Below are positions 1 through 5,133 of a stretch of DNA of 5,228 bases, in pieces. A model generated the notes under the pieces. It worked only from the letters and a program-made list of their open reading frames with translations. It searched no databases and had not been told where the DNA came from. Every line of letters begins with the position of its first letter. Positions within the stretch are counted from its first letter, which is position 1. The stretch comes from an uncultured Opitutia bacterium (GTDB taxonomy: Bacteria; Verrucomicrobiota; Verrucomicrobiia; Opitutales; UBA953), in assembly GCA_937874455.1 (NCBI GenBank), contig CALNBE010000271.1:1-5228 (forward strand), written 5' to 3'. The translations under genes and the position numbers were made by a program.

Positions 1-285
1 CATATCCTGTGTTTACACCGGCATCAATAGCTAGGATTTTCTCACATGACCCTCGTTGCCCTTGCCGATGGTGATCGAGCCCCCGATGCCTTTCTCCCCG
101 TCCATAATGACCGCCGTGCCACCATTGTCGATGATCACCGCGTTATCGGTCGTCGGCACCCCCGAGTCCCAGTTGCTTTCCTCGGCCCAGTTCCCTTGGC
201 CAGAATTGCCCCAATTCATATCCGCCGCAGTTGCCAAAAGCGCTTGGGCCGAAAGGAGGAAAAAGATAGTGGTCGCTTTTTTCAT
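1..285 (-). pseudogene. Secreted passenger-like (autotransporter/PEP-CTERM-style) protein, 5' end, frameshifted
   Basis: The reading frame starts at the ATG at 285-283 with MKKATTIFFLLSAQALLATA, a typical signal peptide: two lysines, a hydrophobic core, and an AXA-type cleavage site near ATA-AD. The mature part has W-rich, G/N/D-rich sequence (MNWGNSGQGNW, SNWDSGVPTTDNAVI, GSITIGKGNEGHV). This resembles the first strands of beta-helical passenger domains common in Verrucomicrobiota; that is family knowledge, not a database hit. The frame stops at TAG (33-31). Adding one A to the A4 tract (plus-strand TTTT, 37-40) would bypass the stop and read GHVRKILAIDAGVNTGY, open to the window edge, so a one-base frameshift or a sequencing error is likely. 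An upstream in-frame ATG at 330 is less likely because it would put the signal peptide 15 residues inside and lies over the putative promoter. The rest of the gene is outside the window, so its function is unknown. Confidence 0.6.
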
Positions 286-309
286 AAGAGATTTAAGTTT
301 TTGCAAAAG

Positions 310-337
310 ATAATCAGGGAAACACCCCATTCGTCAA
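310..337 (-). promoter_or_regulatory. Putative sigma70-like promoter for the secreted protein gene
   Basis: On the minus strand TTGACG (337-332, 5 of 6 matches to the -35 consensus) is followed after 16 bases by GATTAT (315-310, 4 of 6 matches to the -10). Transcription would begin around 303, giving a leader of about 18 bases before the ATG at 285. This supports that ATG over the one at 330. It is a consensus match only, with no experimental support. Confidence 0.4.
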
Positions 338-574
338 GCGACTTTTATCAATTTTACTATCATTTTTCATTAATCAGCAAAAACAGCCGTACGCTCGCCC
401 GCCACCTCCTCACCTCAAAAAAACGCTTTTCTCATTAATTTCTATAAAGTTAAGAAAAAATAATCCTAAAAAAAATCTATCCCCATTGCCAAAATTGGCT
501 CTCAAAAAAATCTGCCCAAGGCTACTCAGATTTTTTTAAAAAATTAAAAAAATAATTATTTTCTCCTAAAAACG
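338..574. other. AT-rich intergenic spacer
   Basis: This stretch is dominated by A- and T-tracts, densest at 431-560, in marked contrast to the GC-rich genes further right. I see no ORF with protein-like composition, no RNA gene and no hairpin followed by a T-run. It separates the decayed gene on the right from the secreted-protein promoter on the left and may simply be the upstream region of the latter. Confidence 0.6.
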
Positions 575-880
575 TCAAAAAATGCGGGCTGCCGCGTAGG
601 CACTCGACTCCAGTACTGCGGGTACCGGCAACGACTGCCCATCAACACTCCACCGGAAAACATAGTTTTCTCCGCCGTTCACCAAGGAGAAGTGATATCA
701 TTGGCGGCCACATCGATGCCGTAATAACCGGCAACACAAAACGACCACACCTCCTTCTCCCAAATCCACGACTTCAGGCCCCCCCCGATTCACACTACGC
801 TGCGATGGTATTTCCCTCGCAACCCACAGCCGTCTTGCCTGCAAATTCCCGTCTCCAGCGCCCTGCAGAGCGTCGGAGAT
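575..880 (-). pseudogene. Decayed 3' end of an unidentified protein gene
   Basis: Minus-strand translation gives protein-like sequence scattered over frames. From about 778 to 692 one frame reads LKSWIWEKEVWSFCVAGYYG followed by IDVAANDIT. Just after that, another frame reads LVNGGENYVFRWSVDGQ and SLPVPAVLESSAYAAARIF, ending at TGA (577-575). Adding one base near 690-693 joins the two frames. Upstream, an 8-base G tract (plus-strand C8, 779-786) marks a second break: seven Gs would join RLWVAREIPSQRSVNRGG to the LKSWIW segment. The upstream frame is open only to a TAA at 883-881, and I find no start codon or signal peptide. The C-terminal composition (aromatic, G/N/V-rich, YVFRWSVDG) suggests a beta-rich, perhaps secreted protein, but I do not recognise a family. 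The frame-joining is interpretation; the region could also be a degraded repeat. Confidence 0.4.
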
Positions 881-913
881 TTAGTTTTTCAGAGCGAGAA
901 ATTCAAAAAAACA

Positions 914-930
914 GGTATCAATTTGATATC
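914..930. other. Short AT-rich palindrome, possible operator
   Basis: TATCAA-T-TTGATA is a perfect six-base inverted repeat with a one-base centre, extended by a G-C pair at the outer ends (GG...TC flanks). It lies in the spacer between the decayed gene and the tRNA terminator. Its size and symmetry fit a dimeric repressor site, but no intact gene borders it, so it may be chance. The remaining bases of 881-982 show nothing supportable. Confidence 0.2.
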
Positions 931-982
931 TCGGAGAAAATAAGCCCCCTTGCCGAGAAGAGCTTTTCGCGCCTAAACACGA

Positions 983-1010
983 CGAAACCCGCTATTTCTA
1001 GCGGGTTTCG
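983..1010 (-). terminator. Intrinsic terminator of tRNA-Lys
   Basis: A perfect 12-bp inverted repeat (CGAAACCCGCTA / TAGCGGGTTTCG) encloses a 4-base loop. It begins three bases after the encoded CCA of the tRNA. On the minus strand the descending arm ends GGGTTTCG and is followed by TCGTGTTT, a moderate T-rich tail. Position and stem strength make it the tRNA transcript terminator. Because it is symmetrical it may also act on plus-strand transcripts. Confidence 0.8.
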
Positions 1011-1013
1011 AAA

Positions 1014-1089
<76 letters not shown>

Positions 1090-1144
1090 ATTTGAAAGGC
1101 CGCGAAAAGTGCCACAGGGGGAAGGGAAATCAATAAAAAACTTC

Positions 1145-1175
1145 AAAAAAATCCGCCACGGCAATGGTGGCGGAT
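1145..1175 (-). terminator. Intrinsic terminator closing the asd-rlmB-CBM gene set
   Basis: On the minus strand a 9-bp perfect stem ATCCGCCAC / GTGGCGGAT with a 7-base loop (1151-1175) is followed directly by a run of seven Ts (1151-1145), then GAAGTTTTTT. This is a textbook rho-independent terminator. It lies about 40 bases after the stop of the CBM-like gene. A second small inverted repeat (GCGAAGC / GCTTCGC, 1182-1197) lies between that stop and the terminator. Confidence 0.88.
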
Positions 1176-1213
1176 GACGTCGCGAAGCCAGCTTCGCCAG
1201 AGGAAATTTTCCC

Positions 1214-1633
1214 TCAGAATGCCGGGTATGACCGGTTGGTCTCGCCGCGCGAGGCCACCATGTTTTCGCCGAGCGACCAAAACTTGTCGTTAAGCATGAA
1301 CTTGAACTGGAAGATCGGGTCATTCGAAGTCGTGACCCACACCCATTCGTCCGCGCCGTTGCAAGTCATCGGCACACCTGTTTCCCAAGAAAGCCCACCG
1401 CCTTCGCCGCGAAGATAGAGCTGGTTGCCCCACCCGATGTCCGCTGTGGCGATGAGGGTCGTCACGCTGGGCGCGGGCAGCTTTTTCTTCGCCACGGTCT
1501 TCGCCGCTGTTTCCACCCGCTTGGCCGCTGCCTCCACTTTCTTGGCCACGGACTTCACCAAGGACTCTTTTGGAGCTTTCGCCAGTGTCGCCTTCTTTAT
1601 TCCGTTTCCGTTTGTTGTCGTTTTCTTTTTCAT
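1214..1633 (-). CDS. Lys/Ala-rich protein with starch-binding-like (CBM) domain
   Basis: This is a 139-residue protein with two distinct parts. Residues 1-55 are very basic (MKKKTTTNGNGIKK start). They include three tandem heptads, AKKVEAA, AKRVETA, AKTVAKK (residues 30-50), which should form an amphipathic helix like the AAKK tails of histone-H1-like proteins. Residues 65-139 look like a small beta domain: NQLYLRGEGGGLSW, a Trp pair (DEWVWV), FQFKFMLND and FWSLGENM. This pattern resembles starch-binding/CBM-type domains (aromatic residues, 'F-K-ND--WS-G' strand); it is family resemblance by eye. There is no signal peptide, so it is probably cytoplasmic, with perhaps a role in glycogen or nucleoid binding. 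The start ATG (1633-1631) has only a weak AGG before it. It begins 19 bases after the rlmB-like stop and ends before a strong terminator, so co-transcription with asd and rlmB is likely. The function is not known. Confidence 0.85.
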   Translation of the reverse strand: MKKKTTTNGNGIKKATLAKAPKESLVKSVAKKVEAAAKRVETAAKTVAKKKLPAPSVTTLIATADIGWGNQLYLRGEGGGLSWETGVPMTCNGADEWVWVTTSNDPIFQFKFMLNDKFWSLGENMVASRGETNRSYPAF

Positions 1634-1652
1634 AAGCCTGTGGGGGTTTTAT

Positions 1653-2279
1653 CTAGTTTCTCAACGACAATTCTTTACGAATGGCAACCCTTTTCATCCC
1701 CGAAAAATTTTCCCCCTTTTTCCCCCGCCGCTGCCGCACTGCCTCAAACAAACAAACTCCGGTGGCCACCGACACGTTCAAACAGGGCACCACGCCGTGC
1801 ATGGGAATCTGCACCAGAAAGTCGCAGGTCACTCCGGTCAAATGCCGCATCCCCTCGCCTTCGGCCCCCATCACCAGCGCCAGCGGGCCGGTCAGTTTGC
1901 TCGCATACAGGCTCTGGCTGGTTTTGTGGTCGCTGGTCCCGGCAATCCACACGCCCATCCCTTTCAACTTGTCCAGCGTGTTGCGCAGGTTGTTTGCCAG
2001 CACGATTTTCACACTTTCCGCGCCGCCGCAAGCCACCCGCTTCACCGTCTCGTTCACCGAGGCGCTGCGCTTCTTGGTGATGATCACCAAGTCCACTCCC
2101 GCGCAATCCGCCGTCCGCAGGCAAGCGCCGAGGTTGTGCGGGTCCTGCAATCCGTCCAGCACGAGAATCAGCGGATCCTTCACGCCTTCCAGCAACATTT
2201 CCAAATCCGACTCCGAATACTTCTGAATCGGTCGGTGGGGATCGCTGTGACGGTTGGCGCGGGCAACGGGTGACGACAT
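1653..2279 (-). CDS. rlmB: RlmB-like 23S rRNA (guanosine-2'-O)-methyltransferase, SpoU/TrmH family
   Basis: The enzyme transfers a methyl group from S-adenosylmethionine to a ribose 2'-OH. RlmB itself modifies G2251 of 23S rRNA in the cytoplasm. From the ATG at 2279 the protein has 208 residues and shows all three SPOUT knot motifs. Motif 1 is LDGLQDPHNLGACLRTAD (residues 41-58, with N49 and R55). Motif 2 is LVMGAEGEGM (135-144). Motif 3 is IPMHG then CLNVSVATGVCLFEAVRQR (N168). RVACGGAESV and LYASKLTG also match RlmB closely. Family members of about 245 residues carry an N-terminal L7Ae-like RNA-binding domain; here only about 37 residues precede the catalytic domain. Motif 3 reads VVPCLNVS where RlmB has SVSSLNVS. 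The reading frame stays open upstream to 2360, but that extension overlaps asd and is unlike the family. A basic 24-residue tail follows RQR. It starts 23 bases after the asd stop. Another SpoU-class target cannot be excluded. Confidence 0.9.
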   Translation of the reverse strand: MSSPVARANRHSDPHRPIQKYSESDLEMLLEGVKDPLILVLDGLQDPHNLGACLRTADCAGVDLVIITKKRSASVNETVKRVACGGAESVKIVLANNLRNTLDKLKGMGVWIAGTSDHKTSQSLYASKLTGPLALVMGAEGEGMRHLTGVTCDFLVQIPMHGVVPCLNVSVATGVCLFEAVRQRRGKKGENFSGMKRVAIRKELSLRN

Positions 2280-2302
2280 GGCAAAGGAAATTTTAAAAAA
2301 AC

Positions 2303-3304
2303 TTACGCGGGGAACAGCGTTTCGGCGATCTGAATCGCGTTCAACGCCGCGCCCTTCCACAGTTGGTCGCCGCTCACCCAGAAGGAGAGTCCGTTTTCAA
2401 AAGCCGTGTCCTTGCGCAACCGGCCCACGCCGCACTTTTCCTTGCCGGAATAATCCAACGGCATCGGGTAAACCTTGTTCGCAGGATCGTCGCAGACTTC
2501 CGCCCCGGAAAACGCGCCGATCGCCGCCCGCGCCGCCGCAATGTCCACCGGTTTTTCAAACTCCGCGTTGATCGCGATAGAGTGCGCGCGAAACACCGGC
2601 ACGCGCACGCAGGTGGTCGAGGCCAGCAGGCCGGGCAGCTCCAGAATTTTCCTTCCCTCGTTCACCATCTTCATTTCCTCCTTGGTGTAGCCAGAGTCGA
2701 GGAAGCTGTCCACGTGCGGGATCAAATTGAAGGCAATCTGGTGCGGGTAAACCTGGTGCGTGACCGGCCTTCCCGCCGCCCAGTCGCGCGCCTGAGTGTC
2801 CAGCTCCTGCATCGCCGCCGCCCCGGTGCCCGACACGGCCTGGTAAGTCGCGGCGAAAAAACGGCGCAGGCCGAACGCCTTGTGCAGCGGATACAGCGCC
2901 ATCAACGCAATCGCGGTCGAACAATTCGGGTTCGCCACAATGCCCCGGTGCGCCTTCAGCGCGTGGGCGTTGATCTCCGGCACCACCAGCGGCACCGTGT
3001 CGTCCATGCGAAACGCCGAGCTGTTGTCGATCACCACGCAACCGCGTTTCGCCGCCTCGGGCGCCAGCGCCAGGGAAATGCTTCCGCCCGCGCTGAAAAT
3101 CGCAAAGTCCAAACCGTCAAACGCCTCCGGCTTCGCCTCCACCACCGTCCATTCCTTGCCGCCAAAGAAAATTTTCTTCCCGGCCGAACGCGCCGAGGCC
3201 AGCGGACGCAATTCCGCCACCGGATAATTCCGCTTGGCGAGCAGGGACAGGATTTCTTGACCGACCGCGCCGGTCACGCCCACTATGCCAATTCGATATG
3301 CCAT
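2303..3304 (-). CDS. asd: Aspartate-semialdehyde dehydrogenase
   Basis: This enzyme reduces L-aspartyl-4-phosphate to L-aspartate-4-semialdehyde with NADPH, the branch point to diaminopimelate/lysine, threonine and methionine. The 333 residues are full length for the family. The N-terminal dinucleotide-binding loop is GIVGVTGAVGQE (6-17), and S71-G74 with DNSSAFR (93-99) follow. The catalytic cysteine is C128 in NPNCSTAI, Q155 lies in YQAVSGTG, and R234 and H241 lie in the RVPVFRAH segment with the same seven-residue spacing as the substrate Arg and catalytic His of E. coli Asd. The C-terminal dimerisation segment (WVSGDQLWKGAALNA) is intact. The start ATG (3304-3302) has no Shine-Dalgarno and lies inside the first codons of the divergent L,D-transpeptidase gene, so its promoter must sit within that gene. 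rlmB follows after 23 bases without a terminator. I am confident of the function. Confidence 0.97.
   Translation of the reverse strand: MAYRIGIVGVTGAVGQEILSLLAKRNYPVAELRPLASARSAGKKIFFGGKEWTVVEAKPEAFDGLDFAIFSAGGSISLALAPEAAKRGCVVIDNSSAFRMDDTVPLVVPEINAHALKAHRGIVANPNCSTAIALMALYPLHKAFGLRRFFAATYQAVSGTGAAAMQELDTQARDWAAGRPVTHQVYPHQIAFNLIPHVDSFLDSGYTKEEMKMVNEGRKILELPGLLASTTCVRVPVFRAHSIAINAEFEKPVDIAAARAAIGAFSGAEVCDDPANKVYPMPLDYSGKEKCGVGRLRKDTAFENGLSFWVSGDQLWKGAALNAIQIAETLFPA
3257..3286 (+). promoter_or_regulatory. Weak candidate promoter for the L,D-transpeptidase gene
   Basis: TTGACC (3257-3262, 5 of 6 -35 matches) is followed after 18 bases by CACTAT (3281-3286, 3 of 6, keeping the key A2 and T6). 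It lies within the first codons of asd on the opposite strand. Initiation near 3293 would leave a leader of only about five bases before the ATG at 3298, hence near-leaderless translation or a later start codon. The match is poor and may be chance. Confidence 0.25.
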
Positions 3305-3855
3305 TTTCAGAGAATGCTTGGAAGTTGTTTTCAGAGTGCGAGGCCAGACGCAAAGAGCTCCATCTGGCGGCGCGGCAGGATTGTCTTTGCGTCTCGATAG
3401 GCGAGCAAAAACTCTGGCACTTCCGCGACGGACAGCCGCTTGCAGCCTATTCCGTCTCCACTTCCCGCGCCGCGCCGTCCTGCGTTCCCGACTCGCTGGG
3501 CACGCCGACCGGACTTCACCAAACCGTCGAACGTATCGGCGAAAACGCGCCGGCGGGCATGGTCTTCAAGGGCCGCCAGCCGCTGGGTTTTTCCTTCGCC
3601 GACGCCCCGGAGGAAATGCAAAAGGAAAACCTCATCACCTCCCGCATCCTCTGGCTCGACGGGCTGGAGCAAGGGAAAAACCGCGGGCCGGGCTGCGACA
3701 CCCATGCCCGCTACGTTTACCTCCACGGGACCAACCAGGAGGACAAGATCGGCACACCCAACAGCCACGGCTGCGTTCTCCTGCGCAACGCCGACATGAT
3801 CGCCCTCTTCGACTCCATTTCCTCTGCGGCCTTCGTCTGGATTTCCCTTGCCTGA
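3298..3855 (+). CDS. L,D-transpeptidase catalytic domain protein (YkuD type)
   Basis: YkuD-family enzymes form 3-3 diaminopimelate cross-links in peptidoglycan, attach lipoproteins to it, or remodel it, using a catalytic cysteine. The 185-residue product carries the signature YLHGT (H143) and, 13 residues on, SHGCVLLRN with S156, H157, G158, C159 and R163. The upstream strands CVSIGEQKLWHF and LAAYSVSTS, followed by GTPTG, also fit the fold. Charged, poorly conserved residues fill positions 1-25. No signal peptide, lipobox or membrane segment is visible, odd for an enzyme that should act outside the cytoplasmic membrane, and no LysM or other wall-binding domain is present. The ATG at 3298 lacks a Shine-Dalgarno and overlaps the divergent asd start by seven bases; TTG at 3325 is an alternative that removes the overlap. 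The stop is TGA at 3853. Family assignment is firm; the precise reaction is not. Confidence 0.88.
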   Translation: MPFSENAWKLFSECEARRKELHLAARQDCLCVSIGEQKLWHFRDGQPLAAYSVSTSRAAPSCVPDSLGTPTGLHQTVERIGENAPAGMVFKGRQPLGFSFADAPEEMQKENLITSRILWLDGLEQGKNRGPGCDTHARYVYLHGTNQEDKIGTPNSHGCVLLRNADMIALFDSISSAAFVWISLA

Positions 3856-3880
3856 AGGAGCGCATGGTTGCGATGGGAAA

Positions 3881-3921
3881 ACCGGGCCAACCCTAACGAC
3901 AGGTTGCGACAGAGACCCGGT
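3881..3921. other. Nested inverted repeats after the L,D-transpeptidase gene
   Basis: ACCGGG (3881-3886) pairs with CCCGGT (3916-3921), and inside it CAACC (3888-3892) pairs with GGTTG (3902-3906). It begins 25 bases after the transpeptidase stop. No T-run follows on the plus strand, so it is not a standard intrinsic terminator. It might be an RNA 3'-end structure or chance in GC-rich DNA. A perfect 10-base palindrome GGAAATTTCC follows at 3929-3938. Confidence 0.3.
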
Positions 3922-4052
3922 CGGCAAAGGAAATTTCCCACCGCGCACGCATCCCTCCGCTAAAATTTCGCCATTCGCCACCCGCATTCCCCTCCCACCC
4001 GTTCCCAAAAAGTTTGCCCGTTTTCCCCGCTAGGACATCGTGCCGCCCCAAG

Positions 4053-4853
4053 GTGGATTTTCGCTTTCACATTCTCGGCAGCAGCAGCGCAGGCAACTCC
4101 GCCCTGCTCGTCACCCCGCACAGCCGCGTCCTGATCGACGCGGGATTTTCCGCGCGGCGCCTCAAGCAAAGTCTCGCCGCCGTCGGCGAGCGGATCGAGG
4201 ATCTCGACGCGGTCTTCATCACCCACGAGCACTCCGATCACATCACCGGACTCGCCGGGCTGGCCCGCCTCGACAAGCCCTGCTTCTTCGCCAACGAGGA
4301 AACCGCCCGCGCCGCCCAAACCTGCGCCAAAACCGCCCTGCGCTGGAAAATTTTCGACACCGGCTCCACCTTCCAGTTTCAAGACCTCACCGTCTGCAAC
4401 TTCTCCATCCCGCACGACGCCGCCGATCCGGTCGGTTACACTTTTTCCTTCGGCGAGGACAACTTGCTCTCGCCGCGGAGGAAACTCGCCTGGGTCACCG
4501 ACCTCGGCTACGTGCCCCAGCTCATCCGCGAAAAAATCCGCGATGTCGATTTCCTCGTCCTCGAAGCCAATTACGACGCCGACTTGCTCGCCCGCTCCGC
4601 CCGCCCCATGAGCCTCAAACAACGCATCCGCGGCCGCCACGGGCACCTCTCCAACGACCTCGCCTTGGAGCTGCTCATGACCCTGGAAAGTGACCGGCTG
4701 CAACAAGTTTTCCTCGCCCACCTCAGCCGCGAGTGCAACAGCCCCGACCTCGTGGACGCCGCCCTCTGCACCGCCCGCGCCCTCCGCCCGCACTGCCGCT
4801 TCACCGTCATTCACCCCGCCAGCCCCAGCCCCGTTTCCCTCGCCCCGCGTTGA
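4053..4853 (+). CDS. Metallo-beta-lactamase-fold hydrolase, YycJ/WalJ type
   Basis: The protein is a 266-residue metal-dependent hydrolase of the metallo-beta-lactamase superfamily; YycJ/WalJ relatives are thought to be cytoplasmic nucleases. Starting at the GTG at 4053, the first strand reads FHILGSSSAGNSALLV, the usual N-terminus of this group. The metal motif is THEHSDH (H58, H60, D62, H63). Further ligand-type residues are H121-D122 in IPHDAADPVGY, D150 in VTDLGY and H223 in LAHLSRECN. LEANYD (171 onward) and RHGHLSND (195-202) are also typical of YycJ/WalJ. The frame is open upstream to a TTG at 4014, but the added 13 residues look unlike the family. No Shine-Dalgarno is correctly placed for either start, so the start is uncertain. 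In Firmicutes, walJ sits with the WalRK genes; no two-component genes are seen here, so a cell-wall link should not be inferred. Nuclease activity is from family knowledge. Confidence 0.9.
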   Translation: MDFRFHILGSSSAGNSALLVTPHSRVLIDAGFSARRLKQSLAAVGERIEDLDAVFITHEHSDHITGLAGLARLDKPCFFANEETARAAQTCAKTALRWKIFDTGSTFQFQDLTVCNFSIPHDAADPVGYTFSFGEDNLLSPRRKLAWVTDLGYVPQLIREKIRDVDFLVLEANYDADLLARSARPMSLKQRIRGRHGHLSNDLALELLMTLESDRLQQVFLAHLSRECNSPDLVDAALCTARALRPHCRFTVIHPASPSPVSLAPR

Positions 4854-4883
4854 ATTTCCTCCGCGGCCTCACCGGGATTTCTC

Positions 4884-4913
4884 AACCACGGATGCACACG
4901 GACAAACGCGAAT
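4884..4913 (+). repeat. Left arm of an inverted CACGGATGC-type intergenic repeat
   Basis: This arm is built of about three 10-base units of the form ACCACGGATG / CACACGGACA / AACGCGAAT. It is the inverted partner of 5104-5133, with 21 of 30 positions matching. I recall similar ACCACGGATGCACACGGAT strings as abundant intergenic repeats in Verrucomicrobiota and Planctomycetota. That statement is memory, not a search. Confidence 0.6.
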
Positions 4914-5103
4914 TTCGCCACAAAACACCGGGCCATTTCTCTCGGCCTTTGCCTTAAAATTTCCTCTGCGGATTTTTAAATTTCCGCCGCGAAAACAACG
5001 CGCCCGTCCTCACAGGTGATGCGCGATGACCTCCATCACGCCCCGCCAATCGCAAGGGAAATTCCCGCGCGCTTTTTCCGCGACCATCGCGGCACCAAGG
5101 AAG

Positions 5104-5133
5104 ATCCGTGTGCATTGGTGCGCATTCGTGGTT
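5104..5133 (-). repeat. Right arm of the inverted CACGGATGC-type intergenic repeat
   Basis: Read on the minus strand this arm has three clear tandem decamers: ACCACGAATG, CGCACCAATG, CACACGGATC. It faces the copy at 4884-4913 across 190 bases. Spurious ORFs over such repeats give peptides like MNHECAPMHTD, which should not be annotated as genes. The outer plus-strand flank is TTCAAAAAACTC. Confidence 0.6.

Noticed and set aside
1..36. RuvC/IS110-like start suggested by ILAIDAGVNTGY
   Set aside because: The string resembles RuvC-fold N-termini, but no start codon exists in that frame and it joins the passenger frame by a one-base correction, so a continuation of the passenger protein is simpler.
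46..438. Plus-strand frame of 130 residues at the left end
   Set aside because: It runs antisense to the signal-peptide gene and on into AT-rich spacer; there is no protein-like composition.
1090..1144. Promoter for tRNA-Lys (TTGATT with ACTTTT 17 bases on)
   Set aside because: The -10 match is poor and the region also holds the T-rich tail of the upstream terminator; not good enough to annotate.
1425..2273. Long plus-strand frame opposite the CBM-like and rlmB-like genes
   Set aside because: It is His/Pro/Gln-rich, spans two well supported opposite-strand genes and a spacer, and has the composition of an antisense shadow in GC-rich DNA.
2363..3400. 345-residue plus-strand frame opposite asd
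   Set aside because: It is Arg/His-rich with no recognisable motif and is fully explained by the codon structure of asd on the other strand.
3960..4814. Long minus-strand frame opposite the YycJ-like gene
   Set aside because: It is Gly/Glu/Ala-rich low-complexity sequence, antisense to a gene with complete metal-binding motifs.
5078..5092. Hairpin CCGCGA-CCA-TCGCGG as a terminator
   Set aside because: The T-run lies before the stem on the plus strand and would be an A-run after it on the minus strand, so it does not fit an intrinsic terminator in either direction.
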